The translations under genes were made by a program, and so were the position numbers. Shown here piece by piece: positions 43,187 to 51,848 of a stretch of 64,000 bases of DNA; the stretch's first letter is position 1; every line of letters starts with the position of its first letter. The notes under the pieces were generated by a model. The model did no database searches. It was not told the DNA's origin and saw only the letters and a list, made by a program, of their open reading frames with translations. Source of the stretch: Desulfurella amilsii (GTDB taxonomy: Bacteria > Campylobacterota_A > Desulfurellia > Desulfurellales > Desulfurellaceae); contig NZ_MDSU01000018.1 in the NCBI RefSeq assembly GCF_002119425.1, forward strand, positions 496,001 to 560,000, in the 5' to 3' direction.

Positions 43187-44059
43187 TTAGTCAAGCAGGA
43201 CCTTTTTTAATGAAAAATTAAACGCTTTGGTTGTTATCAGTATTTTATCTCCAATAGAGAGGTTTAAAAATTGTTCTGTGTTTGCTGGCATATGAACTAT
43301 GCTGTTTCCAATTAACACTTTTAGCATACCAAAAAGGTCTCCAGGTTTTTTATCAATCACTGTCCCAAAAATATTCACATTGTTTGCATCAATATCAAAA
43401 ATTGTTTGAGGATCGCCGTGTTTTGTAATTTTTCCGTTATTTATGAAAAAAACATGATCGCTTAGTTTTGCAACTTCAGAAATATCATGGCTTACCATTA
43501 TTGAAGTAATATTGAATTTTTTTTGTAAAAGCAGCAACTCATCCTGCAAGTTTACCCTCAATGGCAAATCCAAAGCAGACATAGGCTCATCCAAAAGTAA
43601 CAATTTTGGTTTTCTTGCAAAAGCCCTAATAAGTGCAAGCCTTTGTTTTTGACCACCGGATAGAAGACTGATTTTTTGGTTTTTATACTCTTTCAAATGC
43701 ACAAGTTCAAGTAATTCGTCTACGACATTTAAGTCTTTTTTTGATTCTAGCGCAAACTCGATATTTTTTCCTACACTCATATTTTCGAACAAAGCATAGT
43801 CTTGAAAAACAAAACCAATTTTTCTCAACCTGACAGGCAAACTTATGTTGTCCTTGCTTGAAAACCACACCTCATTATCAACGCAAATGTAGCCCCAATC
43901 TGGCTTGTCAAGCCCAGCTATAAGACGCAATATTGTAGTTTTGCCTGCACCTGATGGCCCAAAAATCGATATAAAATTATTACTTTTTATGGTTAAATCC
44001 ACATTCAACTCAAATGTAAAAAGTTTCTTTTTTAATTTAATTTCTATCATTTGATACAA
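43187..44059 (-). CDS. modC: Molybdate-type ABC transporter ATPase
   Basis: 290 aa. Walker A G-P-S-G-A-G-K-T-T, signature L-S-G-G-Q-K-Q-R, Walker B L-L-L-L-D-E-P and the switch His in M-V-S-H-D-I. A C-terminal TOBE (molybdate-binding-like) domain occupies about 225-290. Molybdate or tungstate specificity is inferred from the TOBE domain and the adjacent di-TOBE protein. Overlaps the permease by 23 nt. Confidence 0.85.
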   Translation of the reverse strand: MYQMIEIKLKKKLFTFELNVDLTIKSNNFISIFGPSGAGKTTILRLIAGLDKPDWGYICVDNEVWFSSKDNISLPVRLRKIGFVFQDYALFENMSVGKNIEFALESKKDLNVVDELLELVHLKEYKNQKISLLSGGQKQRLALIRAFARKPKLLLLDEPMSALDLPLRVNLQDELLLLQKKFNITSIMVSHDISEVAKLSDHVFFINNGKITKHGDPQTIFDIDANNVNIFGTVIDKKPGDLFGMLKVLIGNSIVHMPANTEQFLNLSIGDKILITTKAFNFSLKKVLLD

Positions 44060-44723
44060 ACTTTTTATTCAAAAAAAACACAAACATCAAAAAACTCAAA
44101 GACACTAAAGACAACAGAAATGAGTAAAAATTTGCCAATTTATAATTAAGTGCCATTGAAGCATCAAAAATTGCAATTGAAGCAACCTTAGTAACACCTG
44201 GAATATTACCACCAATCATTAAAACAACACCAAATTCGCCAATTGTATGCACAAATGTTAAAACAACTGCACTCAAAATAGAAGGCTTTATATTTGGCAA
44301 TAATACTTTAAAAAATGTTTCAAGCTTTGTTTTGCCCAAAGTGTATGCTGCTTCTTTAAGCGATTTTGGCAAAGCCCTAAAACCAGAAACTAAAGGGTTT
44401 ACCATAAAAGGAAAACTATAAAGAATACTTCCAACAACAAGGCCAGAAAAACTAAAAACTATTTTAATACCAAAATACTCAAGCAATTTTCCCAAAAAAG
44501 AAGCGGGGCTAAAGAGTACTAGCATGTAAAAACCCAACACAATCGGAGGTAAAAATAATGGTATATTTACCAAAGCTTCGTATAAAAACCGCAAAGGCGA
44601 ATTTGTATATGCCAAAAAATATGCTACAAAAATGCCGATAAGAAACAACACGATTGTGGCAATAGTTGCCAACTTAAATGTTAAATACAGAGGCAGCAAA
44701 AAATCACCCACAAAAAACCTCAA
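44037..44723 (-). CDS. modB: Molybdate-type ABC transporter permease
   Basis: 228 aa, about six membrane segments. The EAA-like loop is L-K-E-A-A-Y-T-L-G-K-T, and P-L-F-L-P-P-I-V-L-G-F-Y is typical of ModB. Molybdate or tungstate is inferred. Overlaps modC by 23 nt and the di-TOBE gene by 20 nt. Confidence 0.88.
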   Translation of the reverse strand: MRFFVGDFLLPLYLTFKLATIATIVLFLIGIFVAYFLAYTNSPLRFLYEALVNIPLFLPPIVLGFYMLVLFSPASFLGKLLEYFGIKIVFSFSGLVVGSILYSFPFMVNPLVSGFRALPKSLKEAAYTLGKTKLETFFKVLLPNIKPSILSAVVLTFVHTIGEFGVVLMIGGNIPGVTKVASIAIFDASMALNYKLANFYSFLLSLVSLSFLMFVFFLNKKFVSNDRN

Positions 44724-45096
44724 CAGAAAGCGCTTTTACTAAAAAATAAACCCCATCATTAATTTTAATATTTAATTTTCTTAGAGACCTTTGCGTTATC
44801 AGGCTATAAAGCGATTTTTCCTTATAGGAAAGCTCAAACCTAGCAAGCAAACTGTCATTTTCTATGTTTTTTACAATTGCTTTATGAATGTTGGAAATAC
44901 TAATCTCTGGGCATATTTCTTTTGCTATGCTTATATCTCCTTCACGAAACCGTAACTTAACATTACTTCCTGTCTTGTATCCATTGTGCAACTGAAGTGC
45001 AAAAAATATATCACCATCTACATTAATCTCAAAAAAATACACACCATTTGCATACCTAATATCTTGTAATATACCCTCAAGTTCATTAATCATCAT
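44704..45096 (-). CDS. Di-TOBE (molbindin/Mop-like) protein, probably leaderless
   Basis: 130 aa from the ATG at 45096 (a second ATG at 45093 directly follows it). Two TOBE-like halves: residues 4-55 and about 68-128. Such molbindins bind molybdate or tungstate and, at this position, may buffer or sense it. The longer frame from TTG at 45114 is rejected because its first codons overlap the -10 box. First gene of the mod operon; no periplasmic ModA gene is present. Confidence 0.72.
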   Translation of the reverse strand: MMINELEGILQDIRYANGVYFFEINVDGDIFFALQLHNGYKTGSNVKLRFREGDISIAKEICPEISISNIHKAIVKNIENDSLLARFELSYKEKSLYSLITQRSLRKLNIKINDGVYFLVKALSVEVFCG

Positions 45097-45105
45097 ATTG
45101 GGTAT

Positions 45106-45134
45106 ATTATACAATATATATCGCTATAAGTCAA
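45106..45134 (-). promoter_or_regulatory. Promoter of the mod-type operon with ModE-like half-site
   Basis: On the minus strand, TTGACT (45129-45134), 17 nt, and a perfect TATAAT (45106-45111). Nine bases then reach the ATG at 45096. The spacer (45120-45128) reads ATCGCTATA on the plus strand, matching the first nine bases of the ModE-box consensus as I remember it. A second inverted half is missing, so repression by ModE is only a suggestion. Confidence 0.55.
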
Positions 45135-45229
45135 GCAGTCTAAGCCTAACTAATTCTTTTTTAATACTGTGATTACTTACTAAACGAGTTTATTTAAATT
45201 TCGTTAGCCTATTTTAAAAAATTTTTTAC

Positions 45230-45257
45230 TTGACAAATTGTTAGATTTATCTAATAT
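45230..45257 (+). promoter_or_regulatory. Promoter of the feo operon
   Basis: TTGACA (45230-45235), 16 nt, TAATAT (45252-45257), about 28 nt before the ATG at 45286, with GGAGG between. The spacer and part of the -10 are covered by a 14-bp palindrome. Confidence 0.65.
45241..45254. promoter_or_regulatory. Candidate iron-repressor operator in the feo promoter
   Basis: TTAGATTTATCTAA: perfect 6-bp arms (TTAGAT/ATCTAA) with two central bases, overlapping the promoter spacer and -10. A 12/14 match lies in the promoter of the DtxR-family gene at 9466. Binding by the DtxR-FeoA protein of this operon, or by the 9005-9466 protein, is inferred. Confidence 0.6.
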
Positions 45258-45285
45258 TATTCGTAGGTTCTATTTTGGAGGTCTC

Positions 45286-45504
45286 ATGAAAGAATACATA
45301 CTGCATCTTTTACGAAAGCAAAAAAGTCTTACATTCGACAATCTGTTGAAAAAAACAAACCTTAGGCGGGAAATTTTGCTACAAGTTATATTTAAACTTG
45401 CAAAGGAAAATAAAATCTACTTTATAGATTTATCCAAAGCAAGTCAAAACAGCTGTTCAATGTGCAGTGCAAAAATTTTTTGTGAAAAAAAGGAGGCAAA
45501 ATGA
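45286..45504 (+). CDS. feoC: FeoC-like small winged-helix protein with cysteine cluster
   Basis: 72 aa from the ATG at 45286, which has GGAGG at correct distance; the longer frame from 45238 would begin inside the promoter. It has a winged-helix outline (L-L-R-K-Q-K-S-L-T-F-D-N-L, R-R-E-I-L-L-Q-V-I-F) and a cysteine group Cys57, Cys60, Cys66. FeoC proteins bind FeoB and may sense an Fe-S cluster or oxygen. Overlaps the DtxR gene by 4 nt. Confidence 0.65.
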   Translation: MKEYILHLLRKQKSLTFDNLLKKTNLRREILLQVIFKLAKENKIYFIDLSKASQNSCSMCSAKIFCEKKEAK

Positions 45505-46145
45505 CTTATTTAAGTGAAACCCAAGAGGATTATTTGCTTGATATTTTAGAGCAAACCACAATGCATACAGTTGCACGCATTAAGGATATTGCAAGATCAC
45601 GTAGCGTTAGCTTGCCTACTGTTGTAAGTGCAATAAAAACACTCGCCGAAAAAAACATCATAAATCACCAAAAGTACGGATATATCACACTTACAGATTA
45701 TGGTATAGAGCTTGCAAAAAATCTGCTTGAGCGCAAAAAAAACATACTGAAATTTTTGACTTTTACACTGGGCATTCAAGAGGATACCGCAATTGTCGAT
45801 GCACACAAACTAGAGCATGATTTATCAAAAGAAACCTATAATAGTCTTATTAAACTAACAAGCTTTTTTGCAGCAAACCTGCATATAAAAGAGCAGTTTG
45901 AAAAATTTTCAAAAAAGGAAGCGTATATGAGGTTAAGTGAAATAAATGTTGGTGAGACAGCTAAAATAGTCAAAATAGAAAACTCATCCATAAAAGGCAA
46001 GCTACTTTCTATGGGCACAACGCCTGGTACAATAATTAAAGTAGAAAGAGTAGCACCTCTTGGCGATCCTATAGAAGTAACTTTGTTAGGTTACCATTTA
46101 ACGCTAAGAAAAGACGAAGCGGAAAAAATAATTGTTGAGAGGTGA
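45501..46145 (+). CDS. DtxR-family metal regulator with C-terminal FeoA/SH3-like domain
   Basis: 214 aa. DNA-binding winged helix at 1-62 (Q-E-D-Y-L-L-D-I-L, S-L-P-T-V-V-S-A-I-K), dimer/metal domain to about 135 (A-H-K-L-E-H-D-L-S) and a FeoA-like SH3 domain at the C-terminus (I-V-K-I-E, L-S-M-G-T-T-P-G-T-I-I-K-V). This is the full three-domain architecture of IdeR/MntR-like regulators. It should sense Fe2+ or Mn2+ and control this operon. About 153 aa in the paralogue at 9005, which lacks the third domain. Confidence 0.9.
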   Translation: MTYLSETQEDYLLDILEQTTMHTVARIKDIARSRSVSLPTVVSAIKTLAEKNIINHQKYGYITLTDYGIELAKNLLERKKNILKFLTFTLGIQEDTAIVDAHKLEHDLSKETYNSLIKLTSFFAANLHIKEQFEKFSKKEAYMRLSEINVGETAKIVKIENSSIKGKLLSMGTTPGTIIKVERVAPLGDPIEVTLLGYHLTLRKDEAEKIIVER

Positions 46146-46149
46146 AGCT

Positions 46150-46371
46150 ATGCCACTTATTTTAGCTAACGAAAATATTGAGTACAAAGTTGTAAGAATA
46201 GAGGGTGGGCATGGTTCGAACACAAAGTTTTTAGAAATGGGTTTAGTGCCAGGTACAAAACTTAAAGTAATTTATAATGCAAAAGGGCCCATTATTGTAT
46301 CAATTAACGGCTCAAAGTATGCACTAGGCAAAGGATTAGCTTCTAAAATAATAGTCAGGGAGGCTGTATGA
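46150..46371 (+). CDS. feoA: Ferrous iron transport protein A
   Basis: 73 aa from the ATG at 46150, which follows GAGGTGAAG; a frame from 46132 overlaps the previous gene and is less likely. SH3-like FeoA features: I-E-G-G-H-G, L-E-M-G-L-V-P-G-T-K, I-V-S-I-N-G-S-K-Y-A-L-G-K-G-L-A. Cytoplasmic regulator of FeoB. Overlaps feoB by 4 nt. Confidence 0.9.
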   Translation: MPLILANENIEYKVVRIEGGHGSNTKFLEMGLVPGTKLKVIYNAKGPIIVSINGSKYALGKGLASKIIVREAV

Positions 46372-48359
46372 AAAGTTTTAATATTGCGCTGATTGGAAAC
46401 CCCAATGTTGGAAAATCTGCAATATTTAATGAATTAACAGGCGCAAGCGCACATGTGGGCAATTGGCCTGGTGTTACAGTTGAAAAAAAAGTAGGCAAAT
46501 TCACTTATCTTGACACAGAAATTAATGTGGTAGATTTACCTGGCATTTACAGCTTAAGTGCAGACTCAATTGATGAGCGCATAGCAAGAGACTACATAGT
46601 TAAGCAAAAACCAGATTTAGTTGTTTGCATTGCAGATTCTACAAATTTAGTAAGAAATTTATACCTATTTGTATTATTAAAAGAACTCGGTGCTAAAACC
46701 CTGCTTGCACTCAATATGATAGATCTTGTAAAAAACAAACTTGAAATAGATGATGCAAAATTATCTCAAAGCCTTAAAACACGCATTGTTAAAACATCTG
46801 CTACAAAAAAAATCGGCATAGATAAGCTCAAAGAAGCAATATTTGACGAACTACATCACGCTGAAGAAGAACTATTTGTTGATTACGGTAGCGATATTGA
46901 ACGCTCAATTGAAAAGATTAAAAATTTACTAGAGGACATAGATTTGCCACAAAATAAACGTTTTTTAGCAGTAAAACTTTTAGAACAGGATGCGGCTATT
47001 ACAGAAGAACTAAAGAAATTGCAAAAAGATAATATTGTTGAAAATGCACTACTAGAGATAAATAACTTAGAAAAAATATACCCTGATTTGCAAACAGAAA
47101 TAATAGAAAAAAGATACGCTCTTATAGAAGGGACTGTCAAAAACACGACAAAGCATTTAGTAAGCATTGAAGACAGGCTAACCCTATCGGATAAAATAGA
47201 TAAAATTGTAACAAATAGGTATTTAGGCATACCTATTTTTGCCATTGCAATGTTAATAGTCTTTGAAGCAACATTTAAGCTCGGAGGTTTTTTTGCCGGT
47301 TACATTGAGCAATCCTTCGGGTGGTTTGGCGAGGCTTCAGCGCAATACATTCATAATCCGGTTTTACAATCATTTGTTAAAGATGGGTTAATTGGAGGTG
47401 TTGGCACGGTAATTGTTTTTTTGCCAAATATACTAATTTTGTTTTTGTTTTTATCTTTCTTGGAAGATGTAGGCTATATGGCAAGGGCCGCATTTGTAAT
47501 GGATAAGCTCATGCATAGCATTGGTCTTCCTGGTAGAGCTTTTATACCGCTAATATTGGGTTTTGGGTGCAATGTCCCAGCAATTATGGCAACTCGCACA
47601 ATTGCCGATGAAAAAGACAGACTGCTTACAATTCTTATAAACCCTTTTATTTCTTGCACAGCTAGGTTACCCATTTATGTGCTTTTAACGAGTATTTTCT
47701 TTAGCAATAAAAATCCCGCACTAATTATATTTTCTCTTTATACTTTGGGCATAATTGTTGCAGTAGCGTCTGCAAAATTATTTAGAAGCACAATCCCAAA
47801 GCTTAAAGGCAAGGTTTCATTTTTAATAATGGAACTTCCTATTTATAGACTGCCCACTGTAAGAGCACTAGCGCTGCACTCATGGGAGAAAACAAGGGAA
47901 TTTTTGAAAAAAGCAGGTACAATCATACTTTTTGGCGTTATATTAGTATGGTTGCTCTCTAGCTTACCATTTGGCGTAGAGTATGCAAGTGAAAAATCAT
48001 ATGTAGGCGTTTTAGGTAAATTCTTTGCACCAATTTTATCACCCGTCGGGTTTGGTTTTTGGCAAGCGGCCGTTGCTTTATTTTTTGGACTTTTGGCAAA
48101 AGAAACGGTTGTTGGCACAATGGGCACACTTTTTGGCGGGGAAGATAAACTATCAAGCACACTACCACACTTGATGGACCCTTTAAGTGCCTATGCTTTT
48201 ATGGTAATGAGCTTGTTGTATATCCCATGCCTTGCCACAATCGGTGTAATTTATAGAGAAACCAGCTCTTTCAAATGGACTGCATTTAGCGTAGCTTACA
48301 GTTTGTTTATAGGCTGGGTCAGCGCGTTTTTAATCTACCAAATAGGATCAATATTTTAA
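46368..48359 (+). CDS. feoB: Ferrous iron transporter FeoB
   Basis: 663 aa. N-terminal G domain: G1 G-N-P-N-V-G-K-S-A, G3 D-L-P-G, G4 N-M-I-D. Membrane part from about residue 285 with the FeoB gate motifs G-C-N-V-P-A-I (about 402) and G-F-G-F-W-Q and P-C-L-A-T at the end. Moves Fe2+ across the inner membrane. Followed by an outer-membrane protein gene 10 nt downstream, probably in the same operon. Confidence 0.95.
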   Translation: MKSFNIALIGNPNVGKSAIFNELTGASAHVGNWPGVTVEKKVGKFTYLDTEINVVDLPGIYSLSADSIDERIARDYIVKQKPDLVVCIADSTNLVRNLYLFVLLKELGAKTLLALNMIDLVKNKLEIDDAKLSQSLKTRIVKTSATKKIGIDKLKEAIFDELHHAEEELFVDYGSDIERSIEKIKNLLEDIDLPQNKRFLAVKLLEQDAAITEELKKLQKDNIVENALLEINNLEKIYPDLQTEIIEKRYALIEGTVKNTTKHLVSIEDRLTLSDKIDKIVTNRYLGIPIFAIAMLIVFEATFKLGGFFAGYIEQSFGWFGEASAQYIHNPVLQSFVKDGLIGGVGTVIVFLPNILILFLFLSFLEDVGYMARAAFVMDKLMHSIGLPGRAFIPLILGFGCNVPAIMATRTIADEKDRLLTILINPFISCTARLPIYVLLTSIFFSNKNPALIIFSLYTLGIIVAVASAKLFRSTIPKLKGKVSFLIMELPIYRLPTVRALALHSWEKTREFLKKAGTIILFGVILVWLLSSLPFGVEYASEKSYVGVLGKFFAPILSPVGFGFWQAAVALFFGLLAKETVVGTMGTLFGGEDKLSSTLPHLMDPLSAYAFMVMSLLYIPCLATIGVIYRETSSFKWTAFSVAYSLFIGWVSAFLIYQIGSIF

Positions 48360-48369
48360 GGAGGATAAG

Positions 48370-49581
48370 ATGGATTGCAAGATTTTTGGCTCAAAAACAA
48401 CCAAAGGGGCTATAGTGGTGTATATTAAAAACTGCAACGGTTTTATAGTCAAAATTTTATCTTTAATGCTTTTTTGTTTTTTTCCAATAGCAACATTTGC
48501 AGGCAGTGTTACTTCTTACGATGATACAAAAATATCGCTGTATGGATCAATTAAGCAATACTTTGTTTGGGGGAATGGCAACTACCAAGAAGGCTATCCT
48601 GCAAACACAGCCATTAGAAAATCTAACCTAACAACATTTAATTCTTACACTGGAACTACTACACTAGGCTTTGATATTGAAAGTGATAAAATTTTAGCTA
48701 ACATTGAAGGCGATTTTGAAGGAGAAAACAATACGCTAATCCTTTTGAAAGCCTACTTTGCTTATAAATTATCCGATAGTCTAAACTTGCTTATTGGCCA
48801 TGACATGGGGATTGGTGAGTTAAATACATTTTCTGACAACTACTACGCCATGCCAGGATTTGATAAAACAAGACCAGAAGGTGTAAGTCAGGTAAGGCTT
48901 GAAGGTAGTTTTGATCTGGGCTCTGTTAGTTTAGCACCTGCTATTGCTATAGAAAATATCTATCCGTATATGTTTAAAGATGAAGAGCAAGAAGAAAAAA
49001 ATATTTCTGTAAAAATGCCTGGCGTGGGTGCAAAATTGGCTTTAGAGTTTCCATTTTTTCAACAAAAAGCAAGAACATATGCTTTTTTTGAAACACAACA
49101 GGTATATTTTAATAACAAAGATTCACACTGGCCATACATTTATGGTATTGGAATACAGCTTCCTATAAAAATGGTTACTTTGCAATCAGAGTTTTTGTAT
49201 GGAAAAGGCTCAACACACTATGTTGGTTTAATTGAGGCTGTAAATAAATTGGGTATGGAAACAGAGGTACCGCGCGGCTATGCAGACAGTGGCCAGGCAA
49301 GAAGGCTTAGAGCATACAACATTGAAGCAAGTATAGCACTAAGCGACAATTGGGGTATGTACGGTGGCTTTGATAAGGTAAATTTTATGAACGCATTAAG
49401 CAATGCAAATATTCAATCTGCAGATGGTAAGTTTGTTGGCCTTTCATACAACTTAACAAAATCTACCACGCTAAAGCTTGAATACGATAATTTCAAAACT
49501 TATTATTATCATCACGAGAATCATGAGCTACAAAAAGCAACAGCCAACCAGCTATTCTTAAGTGCCCAATATGATTTTTAA
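48370..49581 (+). CDS. Outer-membrane beta-barrel protein linked to the feo operon
   Basis: 403 aa. Strong AAGGAGG seven bases before the ATG supports this start, giving a long 30-residue charged N-region before the hydrophobic signal core and cleavage after T-F-A-G. The mature protein is rich in alternating aromatic/polar strands (L-Y-G-S-I-K-Q-Y-F-V-W-G, L-F-L-S-A-Q-Y-D-F at the end with terminal Phe), typical of a porin. It may let ferrous iron or another solute through the outer membrane; that link is inferred from position only. Ends at a terminator. Confidence 0.65.
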   Translation: MDCKIFGSKTTKGAIVVYIKNCNGFIVKILSLMLFCFFPIATFAGSVTSYDDTKISLYGSIKQYFVWGNGNYQEGYPANTAIRKSNLTTFNSYTGTTTLGFDIESDKILANIEGDFEGENNTLILLKAYFAYKLSDSLNLLIGHDMGIGELNTFSDNYYAMPGFDKTRPEGVSQVRLEGSFDLGSVSLAPAIAIENIYPYMFKDEEQEEKNISVKMPGVGAKLALEFPFFQQKARTYAFFETQQVYFNNKDSHWPYIYGIGIQLPIKMVTLQSEFLYGKGSTHYVGLIEAVNKLGMETEVPRGYADSGQARRLRAYNIEASIALSDNWGMYGGFDKVNFMNALSNANIQSADGKFVGLSYNLTKSTTLKLEYDNFKTYYYHHENHELQKATANQLFLSAQYDF

Positions 49582-49609
49582 AAAAGAGGGGCACGCTCCC
49601 TCTTTTTTA
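49580..49609. terminator. Terminator after the feo operon and the old yellow enzyme gene
   Basis: AAAAGAGGG/CCCTCTTTT stem with loop GCACGCT and a T-run on both strands, so it can stop transcription from both converging operons. Confidence 0.8.
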
Positions 49610-49644
49610 CACATTAGCCAATATTACAATATAAAAGCTAACTT

Positions 49645-50718
49645 CTATATATGCTTTGCTCTTAAGTACTGATTGGGCCAGTCTATATCTACATTAAGCG
49701 CCTTTGCAGCATGCAAACACCAGTATGGGTCGCTAAGCAAAGCTCTACCTAAAACAATAATATCGGCTTGTTTTGTTGAAAGTATGTGCTCTGCTTGATA
49801 TGCATTCGCAATTAAACCTACAGCGCTAGTTAAAACATTAGCCTTGTGTTTTATTGTGCTGCTAAAAAAAGTCTGATACCCAAAATCTGTTTCCAATTGA
49901 GCATAAGACACAAGGCCACCACTTGATACATCTATCAAATCGACACCTAATAACTTTAGCTGTTTTGCAAATTCCGCAGAACTTTCTAAATCCCACCCGC
50001 CTTTTGCCCAATCTGTCGCAGATACCCTCACAAAAAGCGGCATGTTGTTTATTTCTTCTTTTACTGACTTTGCAATTTCTAGCGGATAGCGCAGCCTATT
50101 TTGTAAGTTTCCGCCGTACTCGTCTTCTCTAATATTTGATAGAGGGGATAAAAACTCATGCGATAAATAACCATGTGCCATGTGAAGTTCTATAAAATCA
50201 AAACCTGCTTCTTTGGCCATTTTAGCAGAATTTACAAAACTTTCTTTCACAAAATTCAACTCTTTCTTATCCATTTGTTTTGGCACAGAAGAATCTTCAT
50301 CAAAGGCAATTGGGCTTGGTGCAATTGTCTCATAGCCATTCTCTTGCTTTGTTAAAAGTTTCTCTCCAAGCCACGGCTTATCTTTTGAGCCTTTTCTCCC
50401 CGCATGGGCTAGCTGGATGCCTATTTTAGTGTCTGGGCTAAGTTTTTTAATCAATTCAACCAACTTTGAAAATGCATCCTTTTGTTCACTATTGTAGATG
50501 CCCAAATCGTATGGTGTTATGCGACCTCTAGGCTCAACTGCACTGGCTTCTACTATTATACCACCCACACCTCCAATTGCTCTTGATAGATAATGAGTAA
50601 TGTGCCATTCATTTACAAGGCCATCCTGTGCGCTGTACTGACACATTGGAGACATAAAAACACGATTTTTAAAAACGACATCTTGGATTGTAATGGGCGA
50701 AAACAACAAGTTTTTCAT
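49645..50718 (-). CDS. NADH:flavin oxidoreductase, old yellow enzyme (YqjM/NamA-like)
   Basis: 357 aa TIM barrel. R-V-F-M-S-P-M-C-Q-Y-S (residues 19-29) contains the Cys of YqjM-type enzymes that tunes FMN; Q-L-A-H-A-G-R-K; H-M-A-H-G-Y-L; and the FMN-binding R-V-S-A-T-D-W. These ene-reductases reduce activated double bonds with NAD(P)H. Physiological substrate unknown. Single gene with AAGGAGG. Confidence 0.9.
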   Translation of the reverse strand: MKNLLFSPITIQDVVFKNRVFMSPMCQYSAQDGLVNEWHITHYLSRAIGGVGGIIVEASAVEPRGRITPYDLGIYNSEQKDAFSKLVELIKKLSPDTKIGIQLAHAGRKGSKDKPWLGEKLLTKQENGYETIAPSPIAFDEDSSVPKQMDKKELNFVKESFVNSAKMAKEAGFDFIELHMAHGYLSHEFLSPLSNIREDEYGGNLQNRLRYPLEIAKSVKEEINNMPLFVRVSATDWAKGGWDLESSAEFAKQLKLLGVDLIDVSSGGLVSYAQLETDFGYQTFFSSTIKHKANVLTSAVGLIANAYQAEHILSTKQADIIVLGRALLSDPYWCLHAAKALNVDIDWPNQYLRAKHI

Positions 50719-50813
50719 GCAACCTCCTTAAAGTTAGCAAAATGCTATCTTAAAATATATGCTGATTTTAGCAAAAAACAATACTTCAACTTTGTCTTGA
50801 TTAAAAAACGAAT

Positions 50814-51848
50814 TTGAATAAACTCTACAGTGTGAAAAACAAAAATGCTTACTTGATAATTTTAATTATTTTGTTGATTTTAGTCTTTTTTTGGTCTTTG
50901 GGCTTGGGTGATGTTCACATCAGCACAAAAAAAATTATTGAAATTTTTGAAAATCAGATATTCGGTACAAATTATAATATAAGCTTTACCGATAAGTATG
51001 TGTTGTTAAACATCAGATTGCCAAGAATTCTTTGCGCAATGCTTGTAGGTGCAAGCTTATCGCTTTGTGGTGCAATATTTCAAGCTGTATTGCTAAACCC
51101 ACTAGCTGATTCATACACACTGGGTGCTGCAAGTGGCGCAGCTTTTGGGGCCACGCTTGCTTTTGTACTTAACATATTCTATTTAAGCATATTTTCTATT
51201 TCTCTATTTGCATTTTTTGGTGCCCTACTATCACTTGCTATTGTTCTTTATGTAGCTGGCTTTAAATCAAACCTTTCAAGCATTAATTTAATCATATCTG
51301 GTATAATTGTAGCAACAATTTTTTCATCTGCCATAGCTTTGCTTGATTATTTGGCTTCAAAAGATGTAGCTTATATAATTTTTTGGCTGATGGGTAGCTT
51401 TGATGCAAGCAACTGGCAAAACATTCGTATTTTAGTTGTAACTCTTGCAATTGTGTTGTTTTTTGCATTTTTTTGGGCAGATGAACTTGATATTATTTCT
51501 CTAAATGAATTATCAGCTCAAAGTTTAGGCGTAAATGTCGTTAGGGTAAGATTCATTGCTTTAATTTTAGCTACTTTACTTGCTGCTGTTTGCGTGAGCT
51601 CATCTGGCATAATCGGCTTTATTGGTCTAATTGTACCGCATATTGTAAGATTTATGATAGGACCAAAAAATAGATGGCTTGCAATCCATTCTGTGTTGCT
51701 GGGCGCAATATTGCTCTTAATTGCCGATACATTTTCAAGGAGTTTTTCGTTCCAAGTGCCAATTGGCGTTTTGACAGGCCTTATTGGTGGTCCATTTTTT
51801 CTTTACATATATAAAATAAAGGTAAAAAAATTTGTATCAGTTGGATAA
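50814..51848 (+). CDS. FecCD/BtuC-type ABC transporter permease
   Basis: 344 aa, about nine membrane segments; the TTG at 50814 or the GTG at 50832 may be the start. R-L-P-R-I-L-C-A-M-L-V-G-A-S-L-S and G-A-A-S-G-A-A-F-G-A and S-S-G-I-I-G-F-I-G-L-I-V-P-H-I-V-R-F are FecCD signatures. Takes up ferric siderophores, haem or cobalamin. Overlaps the ATPase by 17 nt. A compatible binding protein is at 16797-17645. Confidence 0.88.
   Translation: MNKLYSVKNKNAYLIILIILLILVFFWSLGLGDVHISTKKIIEIFENQIFGTNYNISFTDKYVLLNIRLPRILCAMLVGASLSLCGAIFQAVLLNPLADSYTLGAASGAAFGATLAFVLNIFYLSIFSISLFAFFGALLSLAIVLYVAGFKSNLSSINLIISGIIVATIFSSAIALLDYLASKDVAYIIFWLMGSFDASNWQNIRILVVTLAIVLFFAFFWADELDIISLNELSAQSLGVNVVRVRFIALILATLLAAVCVSSSGIIGFIGLIVPHIVRFMIGPKNRWLAIHSVLLGAILLLIADTFSRSFSFQVPIGVLTGLIGGPFFLYIYKIKVKKFVSVG

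Noticed and set aside
45238-45285. Upstream start for the feoC-like gene
   Set aside because: The codons fall in the promoter and operator; the ATG at 45286 has the ribosome-binding site.
50719-50813. Cobalamin riboswitch before the FecCD-type permease
   Set aside because: The 95-nt gap is too short and lacks the B12-box; none is seen before the binding-protein gene either.
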